Shown piece by piece: positions 15,635-20,756 of a DNA stretch of 20,756 nt. The translations under genes and the position numbers were made by a program. The notes under the pieces were generated by a model. It saw nothing but the letters and a program-made list of their open reading frames with translations. It searched no databases and had not been told where the DNA came from. Each line of letters starts with the position of its first letter. The first letter of the stretch is position 1. The DNA is taken from assembly GCA_005791685.1 (NCBI GenBank), contig SXVG01000043.1, forward strand, positions 1 through 20,756, written 5' to 3'. This stretch comes from Methylotenera sp. (GTDB taxonomy: Bacteria; Pseudomonadota; Gammaproteobacteria; Burkholderiales; Methylophilaceae).

Positions 15635-17010
15635 GATTGATTCTCCTGCAAGCTAGTTTGATTGTTTTTTTCGTCCAACAAATCGACCACACGCTCCATC
15701 TTCATGAAGCGCGATCCTTTTACTAATACCGTCACGGTCGATGTTAGCTGCGGCTTAATCGCCTCGGCCAATGCGGCAGCATCGTTAAAATGGCGAGCGC
15801 CTGCCCCAAAGCCTTGCACCATTGCAAGGCTCAATTCACCTAGGCAATACAATTGCTTTAAGCCTTGCGCCTTGGCGTACACGCCTATCTCGCCATGCAA
15901 GCGCGCAGCATCGGCACCCAACTCACCCATGTCACCCAGTACCAATATTTTTTCGCCAGCCAGATTGGCCAGCACGTCTATGGCGGCCTTCATTGAATCT
16001 GGATTGGCGTTATAGCTATCGTCAATTAAGCGCGCTTGATGGACGGCGATCTTGTTTTGCAAGCGGCCTTTAAAGGCAGAAAAACCGGCCAGGCCAGTCG
16101 CGATGTCGGCATTGGGCACACCCAAAGCATAAGCAGCGGCGCTGGCGGCCAACGCATTGCGGACGTTATGCTCACCCATAAGCTGTAATACAAAATTCAC
16201 GTCACCGGAGGGTGTGCGCAAATGCACGGCATAGCCGCGGTCTTTTTCTTGGTAACTGGCCTGCACGTCGGCGGGATGATCCATGCCAAAACTGACGATT
16301 TTTTTACCCGCATTGAGTGGGCGCCAATAAGCGGCGTAATCGTCGTCGGCATTGATTAGCGCTACACCGTTTGCAGCTAGCCCAGCGAAGATCTCACCCT
16401 TGGCTAGCGCAATGTTGTCGCGCGAGCCCAATTCGCCCAGATGGGCGGTACCGGCGTTATTGATTAAGGCCAAAGTTGGCTTTGCCAAATCGGTTAAATA
16501 GGCTATTTCACCTATATGGTTCATGCCCATTTCCAGCACGGCGTACTGGTGCGTGTCACGCAGTTTAAGCAAGGTCAGCGGCAGGCCTATGTGGTTATTT
16601 AAATTACCCAGGGTGGCATGTATGGCCGTCATGCCGCCGGCTTTAACGGCCAGAATGGCGCTAATCATTTCTTTTACTGTGGTTTTACCATTGCTGCCGG
16701 TAATGGCTAATACCGGTATGCTAAATTTTGCCCGCCAGTGAGCAGCCAATTGGCCTAAGGCTAAATAACTGTCCTTAACCAGGATGGCCGGCGACAAGTT
16801 AGCTGTATTTTTTTCCAATACCACCGCTGCCGCACCTTGCTCCAAGGCTTGCTTGGCATAAGCATGGCCATCAAAATGCTCACCTTTTAAGGCGACAAAT
16901 AATTGTCCGGGACAAATAGCACGGCTATCGGTGCCCACGCAATCAAATCGGCCATCCGCTCCCATTAAGCTACCGTGCATGGCTAGGCTGGCTGTGCTTA
17001 ACTGCATCAT
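15625..17010 (-). CDS. murF: UDP-MurNAc-tripeptide-D-alanyl-D-alanine ligase
   Basis: MurF adds the D-Ala-D-Ala dipeptide from Ddl to UDP-MurNAc-tripeptide, completing the cytoplasmic precursor. The 461-residue protein has the UDP-binding N-terminal domain with TDSRAICPGQLFVALKGE at 27-44, the P-loop ITGSNGKTTVKEM (103-115), GMNHIGEI mid-protein, DDSYNANPDSMKAA, and LVLGDMGELG in the C-terminal domain. The last residues (SLQENQSCY) echo the E. coli MurF end. The start is ATGATG: the first ATG overlaps the murE stop (ATGA) and the second would be equally readable. The stop is TAG inside mraY. Confidence 0.98.
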   Translation of the reverse strand: MMQLSTASLAMHGSLMGADGRFDCVGTDSRAICPGQLFVALKGEHFDGHAYAKQALEQGAAAVVLEKNTANLSPAILVKDSYLALGQLAAHWRAKFSIPVLAITGSNGKTTVKEMISAILAVKAGGMTAIHATLGNLNNHIGLPLTLLKLRDTHQYAVLEMGMNHIGEIAYLTDLAKPTLALINNAGTAHLGELGSRDNIALAKGEIFAGLAANGVALINADDDYAAYWRPLNAGKKIVSFGMDHPADVQASYQEKDRGYAVHLRTPSGDVNFVLQLMGEHNVRNALAASAAAYALGVPNADIATGLAGFSAFKGRLQNKIAVHQARLIDDSYNANPDSMKAAIDVLANLAGEKILVLGDMGELGADAARLHGEIGVYAKAQGLKQLYCLGELSLAMVQGFGAGARHFNDAAALAEAIKPQLTSTVTVLVKGSRFMKMERVVDLLDEKNNQTSLQENQSCY

Positions 17011-18467
17011 GCCGGCACCCCCTGCATTATCCCAGTTTGGTATTGCTGTAAGGCTTGCTTGGCCAGCAAGACGTCATCAAACGGCTGCTTAATGCCGGCT
17101 ATTTCTTGATAGCTTTCATGCCCCTTGCCAGCTAACAACACAACATCGCCAGGCTGAGCCAATTTAATCGCCAGCTTTATCGCCAAAGCCCTATCCGGCT
17201 CCACTTGATACGTGCCAGGCATGCCATGCACAACCTCAGCAATAATGGCCTCCGGCGACTCACCTCTAGGGTTATCCGAGGTGACAATGACCTGATCGGC
17301 CAACTGTGCCGCCACCGACCCCATGATCGGCCGTTTGCCCGCATCGCGCTCGCCACCGCAACCAAAAACACAAATCAATTGACCCGGCGCTTGTTCGCGC
17401 AAAGTCGTCAATACTTTCTCTAAGGCATCTGGGGTGTGCGCGTAATCCACCACCACCAAGGGCAATGCTCCACCACCGCATTGCTGCATGCGGCCTGGCA
17501 CGGACTTGAGTTGCGCCAGCGCCGGCACAGCCTGGTCTAAACTCACGCCCATGGCCAACAAACTGGTCAATACCGCCAACACGTTATAGGCGTTAAATCG
17601 ACCCAATACGGGTGCGACCACTAATGCGCTGGCCTGCTGATAAGTGATTTGCATGCTTAAGCCGGCTTCATGCAACTGCAAGTGGCTAGCCCGCACATCC
17701 AGCGCCGCCTCATCAGAAAAGCCATAAGCCAAACTGGCTTGACCTCTATCTTTGAGTGGGGCTAACAAGCTTAAGCCAAATGCATCATCGGCATTGATTA
17801 CTGCATGTTTAAGCTCTGGCCACATAAATAGCTTCTGCTTAGCCTGCGCATAGGCTTGCATGCTGCCGTGGTAATCCAAGTGGTCGCGGCTTAGATTGGT
17901 CAGCACCGCCACATCAAACGCCACGCCATTAACACGACCCTGATCCAAGCCGTGCGAAGATACCTCCATGACCACGGCTTGAGCCTCTAAAGCTAGGTAT
18001 TTAGCCAACATGGCCTGCAATAAAATGGCGTCCGGCGTGGTATTAGTGGCCGTACTGGTGGCGTTTAAAAAGCCGTTACCCACGGTACCCAGCACGGCGG
18101 TTTTCTGCCCCAAGCAGTCCAAACACTGGGCTAACCAATGACTGACCGAAGTCTTGCCATTGGTGCCGGTCACACCCACAACCGTCATTTGGCGGCTAGG
18201 CTGGCGATAAAATTCCGCGGCGATTTCGCCTACCTGTTGCTTGAGATTGGTAACGGATTGATTGTTTACTTGCCAATCGGCTTGCCAAGTAAAATCCGCA
18301 TCGTCCCAAAGCACCGCACTGGCGCCAGCGGCAATGGCCAGCGCTATGTAATCACGGCCGTCCGATTGCACGCCGGGGTAGGCTAAAAACAAGTAGCCAG
18401 ACTTAACCCTGCGACTGTCCGCCGTGATGCCGGTGAAGGTTTGTTCTAGGATTTTGAGTGCGCTCAT
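17007..18467 (-). CDS. murE: UDP-MurNAc-L-Ala-D-Glu:meso-diaminopimelate ligase
   Basis: MurE adds the third stem-peptide residue. The 486-residue protein has ITADSRRVKSGYLFLAYPG at 14-32, the P-loop GTNGKTS (101-107), EVSSHGLDQGR (168-178), SRDHLDYHG (193-201) and K210 at the carbamylated-lysine position. DNPRGE at 398-403 is the signature of enzymes that use meso-diaminopimelate; lysine-adding MurE proteins differ there. The host therefore very likely has DAP-type peptidoglycan. The start is ATG at 18467, overlapping the ftsI stop by ATGA, with a strong ribosome binding site, AAGGAGGG, just upstream. Confidence 0.98.
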   Translation of the reverse strand: MSALKILEQTFTGITADSRRVKSGYLFLAYPGVQSDGRDYIALAIAAGASAVLWDDADFTWQADWQVNNQSVTNLKQQVGEIAAEFYRQPSRQMTVVGVTGTNGKTSVSHWLAQCLDCLGQKTAVLGTVGNGFLNATSTATNTTPDAILLQAMLAKYLALEAQAVVMEVSSHGLDQGRVNGVAFDVAVLTNLSRDHLDYHGSMQAYAQAKQKLFMWPELKHAVINADDAFGLSLLAPLKDRGQASLAYGFSDEAALDVRASHLQLHEAGLSMQITYQQASALVVAPVLGRFNAYNVLAVLTSLLAMGVSLDQAVPALAQLKSVPGRMQQCGGGALPLVVVDYAHTPDALEKVLTTLREQAPGQLICVFGCGGERDAGKRPIMGSVAAQLADQVIVTSDNPRGESPEAIIAEVVHGMPGTYQVEPDRALAIKLAIKLAQPGDVVLLAGKGHESYQEIAGIKQPFDDVLLAKQALQQYQTGIMQGVPA

Positions 18468-20221
18468 AAGCCCTCCTTCACGTCGTCCACATTGCCTTCC
18501 AGCACCACATTATTGTTAGGGGCATCCGGTGGCACCGCATACAAACGTAAAGCCTCAGCCATCACCGCGCTAAATACTGGCGCGGCCACGACCCCGCCAT
18601 AATAAGCGTCATTACTGGGCTCATCTATCATGACTGCAATCAAAAACTTGGGATTAGAGGCTGGCGCAAAACCCACAAAGGAGGCCACGTATTCATTGAT
18701 GTAGCCATGATCACCCAGCTTCTTTGAGGTACCGGTTTTACCGGCCACACGGTAACCCAACACCTGTGCTTTCAAGGCTGTGCCACCGGGTTGCACCACC
18801 ATTTCCAACATGTCTTTGACCTGATTGGCCGTGCCAGCCGAAAACACCTGCTGACCCACCGGCGCTTCTTTTACTTTCAATAAGGAAATGGGGCGCAGTT
18901 CGCCTTCATTAGCAAAAACCGTGTACAAACGCGCCATCTGCAACAAGGTGACGCTAATCCCATTACCAAAAGACATGGTGGCCACTTCTATCGGACGCCA
19001 ATTCTTAAACGGCCGCAATCTTCCGGAGGCTTCGCCAGGGAAGCCCACCCCTTCGATATGCCCCAAACCAAGCTGGTTATAAACATTCCACATGAATTGC
19101 TTATCCAAGGTTAAGGCGATTTTGGCCGCCCCGACGTTAGACGATTTTTGTATCATCTCAGCCACGCTTAAGATGCCTTGCGGATGGGTGTCGTGTATGG
19201 TGGCTGGGCCAATTTTCATAGTACCTGGCGCCGTTTGTATCTTTGTGTCCGCCTTGTATAAGCCTGATTCCAGTGCCGCTGCCGCCGTTACTGGCTTTAA
19301 TGTCGAGCCCGGCTCGTAATTGTCAATAATGGCACGGTTGCGGGTTTTACCTTTGATGTTGACTGGATTATTTGGGTTGTAGGTAGGCACATTGGCCATG
19401 GCCAACACTTCCCCAGATTTAGCATCCAGCACAATAATCGCCCCCGCCAAGGCCTTATGCTCTTCAACTGCCTTTTGCAACTCCCGGTGCGCCAAGTATT
19501 GGATTCTAAGGTCTAACGCCAACGCCACATCACGACCATCTTGCGGTACCACCACGGCTTGTAGGTCATCCACAATACGCCCCGACCTATCCCTAAGGAC
19601 ACGACGGCTGCCGTCTTTGCCGGACAGCGCGGTATTCATCGCCAACTCATAGCCCTCCAAGCCTTTATCGCCGGCCCCTTTATCACCTAAGCCGGTAAAC
19701 CCAACCATGTGCGCCGTCACTTCGCCCGCTGGGTAATAACGCTTGTATTCACGACGTAAATCGATGCCCGGTATGCCCAAACTCATCACCTTAGCGGCAT
19801 CCTCAGGCGACATGCGGCGCTTCAAATAAACAAACTCACGCTCGGTTTTGGCTAACTGAGCTTTTATCACATCCTCCTGCATGCCTAACAGATTGGCCAA
19901 TTGCTTGGTTTTCGCTGCATCGATCACCACGTCCGGCGGACTGGCCCAGACCGTGTCAACCGGCATGCTTTTAGCCAACAACTGACCGTTTCTATCGGTG
20001 ATTTTGCCACGTTGCGACGTTAAAACCAGATTACGGCTATAGCGTGCATCGCCCTTATTTTTATAAAATTCATCGTGTATGCCTTGCAAGTAAATGCTAC
20101 GGCCCAGCAAAGTCACAAAACCCAATAAAACCAAGGCCAATAAAATACGCCTACGCCCAGCCGGTAACTTGACGATAACAGGCGTACGCGCCGAAGTTCT
20201 AATGGGCATGCGTATCGCCAT
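18464..20221 (-). CDS. ftsI: Septal peptidoglycan transpeptidase FtsI (PBP3)
   Basis: FtsI is a class B penicillin-binding protein that cross-links septal peptidoglycan together with FtsW. The 585-residue protein has a basic cytoplasmic end, a membrane anchor at about 26-45 and a pedestal domain (with RGKITDRNGQLLA at 71-83). The transpeptidase domain carries the catalytic SxxK motif S306-T-L-K309 in EPGSTLKP, the SxN motif at 360-362 (SSN) and KTGT at 495-498. All three active-site motifs are intact. The start is ATG at 20221, sharing one base with the ftsL stop (TAATG). A second Met four codons in is possible but less well placed. Confidence 0.98.
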   Translation of the reverse strand: MAIRMPIRTSARTPVIVKLPAGRRRILLALVLLGFVTLLGRSIYLQGIHDEFYKNKGDARYSRNLVLTSQRGKITDRNGQLLAKSMPVDTVWASPPDVVIDAAKTKQLANLLGMQEDVIKAQLAKTEREFVYLKRRMSPEDAAKVMSLGIPGIDLRREYKRYYPAGEVTAHMVGFTGLGDKGAGDKGLEGYELAMNTALSGKDGSRRVLRDRSGRIVDDLQAVVVPQDGRDVALALDLRIQYLAHRELQKAVEEHKALAGAIIVLDAKSGEVLAMANVPTYNPNNPVNIKGKTRNRAIIDNYEPGSTLKPVTAAAALESGLYKADTKIQTAPGTMKIGPATIHDTHPQGILSVAEMIQKSSNVGAAKIALTLDKQFMWNVYNQLGLGHIEGVGFPGEASGRLRPFKNWRPIEVATMSFGNGISVTLLQMARLYTVFANEGELRPISLLKVKEAPVGQQVFSAGTANQVKDMLEMVVQPGGTALKAQVLGYRVAGKTGTSKKLGDHGYINEYVASFVGFAPASNPKFLIAVMIDEPSNDAYYGGVVAAPVFSAVMAEALRLYAVPPDAPNNNVVLEGNVDDVKEGL

Positions 20222-20529
20222 TATTGCGCCGCCTTGTCATGCGCTAAAGGCTGCAAACTAGGCAACTCGGCCATAGGCACCACTTGTATACGCTTGGCAT
20301 CCGGCACTTGCATTTGCAGTTGCTCTGCGGCTATCTGCTCAACACGAGCATGCATGGCCCAAGTGCTTTGCTCTAACTGCAATTGGCCGTACTCTTGCTC
20401 TAGAAGCTTGGCCACTTGACGACTCTGCTCAAGCTCAATATACAGCGTGCGCTCTTTGTGCTGGGATTTCACCAAGGCCAAGGACGACACGATTAAAGCG
20501 AAAAACAATATAAAATTAAGCCGCGTCAT
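20221..20529 (-). CDS. ftsL: Cell division protein FtsL
   Basis: FtsL is a small bitopic protein that forms a coiled-coil complex with FtsB and FtsQ and helps activate FtsWI. The 102-residue protein has almost no cytoplasmic part (MTRLN), one membrane segment at about 5-20, and a charged heptad-like coiled coil at about 22-65 (ERTLYIELEQSRQVAKLLEQ). A short C-terminal tail includes AEQLQMQVPD, typical of FtsL. Sequence conservation in this family is low, so the call rests partly on position between rsmH and ftsI. The ATG overlaps the rsmH stop by ATGA. The cytoplasmic end is much shorter than in E. coli, where about 34 residues precede the membrane. Confidence 0.93.
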   Translation of the reverse strand: MTRLNFILFFALIVSSLALVKSQHKERTLYIELEQSRQVAKLLEQEYGQLQLEQSTWAMHARVEQIAAEQLQMQVPDAKRIQVVPMAELPSLQPLAHDKAAQ

Positions 20530-20756
20530 AGCACCGCCGTTCTTTCTGCCACGCGCATCACGGCACTGCGTGAACGCGGGTTCATTTTAATTTCATGGGC
20601 ACTAGGCTTGATGCTTTTCCCTACCGCCCGCAATTTAGCTTGCGGCAAATCGGCCGCCCGTACCGGAAAATTGGCCGGCAAATCATCGCGATTGGCTTGG
20701 TTGCGAATAAATTGCTTAACCATACGGTCTTCTAGCGAGTGAAAACTAATCACCGC
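20526..20756 (-). CDS. rsmH: 16S rRNA (cytosine-1402-N4)-methyltransferase RsmH, C-terminal part only
   Basis: RsmH methylates C1402 in the 16S rRNA decoding centre using S-adenosylmethionine. Only the last 76 codons are in the window; the reading frame runs off the right edge, so no start is visible. The frame reads AVISFHSLEDRMVKQF at the edge, matching the highly conserved ISFHSLEDR motif of the family. It ends with NPRSRSAVMRVAERTAVL, typical of the RsmH C-terminus. It heads the cluster in most dcw operons, usually after mraZ, which would lie further to the right. The stop overlaps the ftsL ATG. Confidence 0.97.
   Translation of the reverse strand, partial: AVISFHSLEDRMVKQFIRNQANRDDLPANFPVRAADLPQAKLRAVGKSIKPSAHEIKMNPRSRSAVMRVAERTAVL

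Noticed and set aside
1..20756. A novel defence or mobile system
   Set aside because: Every base of coding DNA is accounted for by standard division, cell-wall, lipid A and RNA-modification genes. There are no transposases, integrases, unusual composition islands or unexplained genes.

Overview
This window is a near-complete dcw (division and cell wall) gene cluster of a Gram-negative proteobacterium. Every gene lies on the minus strand, so transcription runs from high to low coordinates: rsmH (3' end only), ftsL, ftsI, murE, murF, mraY, murD, ftsW, murG, murC, murB, ddlB, ftsQ, ftsA, ftsZ, lpxC, then an slt-type lytic transglycosylase gene and cca. The meso-diaminopimelate-type MurE, the presence of lpxC (lipid A synthesis) and the E. 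coli-like FtsZ C-terminal peptide point to a Gram-negative host. The order murC-murB-ddlB-ftsQ, the very short FtsL cytoplasmic end and the slt-cca pair after lpxC suggest a betaproteobacterium, possibly of the Nitrosomonadales/Methylophilaceae type. That placement is inference from gene order and protein flavour, not from a search.

Layout. From 20756 down to 9509 the genes are packed with overlaps of 1 to 10 bases or a 4-base gap, mostly ATGA or TGATG junctions, so translational coupling is likely. A 44-base gap precedes ddlB. ddlB overlaps ftsQ by 11 bases when the better ftsQ start is used. ftsA follows after 18 bases. The two real intergenic spaces are ftsA-ftsZ (146 bases, with an inverted pair of 7-base repeat arrays) and ftsZ-lpxC (129 bases, with a possible 8-codon leader ORF and a weak promoter candidate). 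slt and cca follow with gaps of 36 and 32 bases. No stretch over 300 bases lacks a gene, and no tRNA, rRNA, insertion sequence, CRISPR array or convincing terminator was seen.

How the genes work together. MurB and MurC through MurF, with Ddl, build UDP-MurNAc-pentapeptide from UDP-GlcNAc-enolpyruvate. MraY and MurG turn it into lipid I and lipid II. FtsW polymerises and FtsI cross-links septal peptidoglycan. FtsZ and FtsA form the cytoplasmic ring, and FtsQ and FtsL are part of the periplasmic-facing activation complex. LpxC commits to lipid A synthesis, and Slt cleaves peptidoglycan during turnover. RsmH (16S rRNA methylation) and Cca (tRNA CCA addition) are RNA-modifying genes at the two ends.

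The genes themselves are conventional. The points worth a second look are at the edges: 7-base repeats that encode the end of Cca and that flank a potential long hairpin between ftsA and ftsZ, a Cca whose HD-phosphohydrolase motif appears lost, a type II-like MurB embedded in the cluster, and a possible leader peptide in front of lpxC. I do not see a previously undescribed multi-gene system here.
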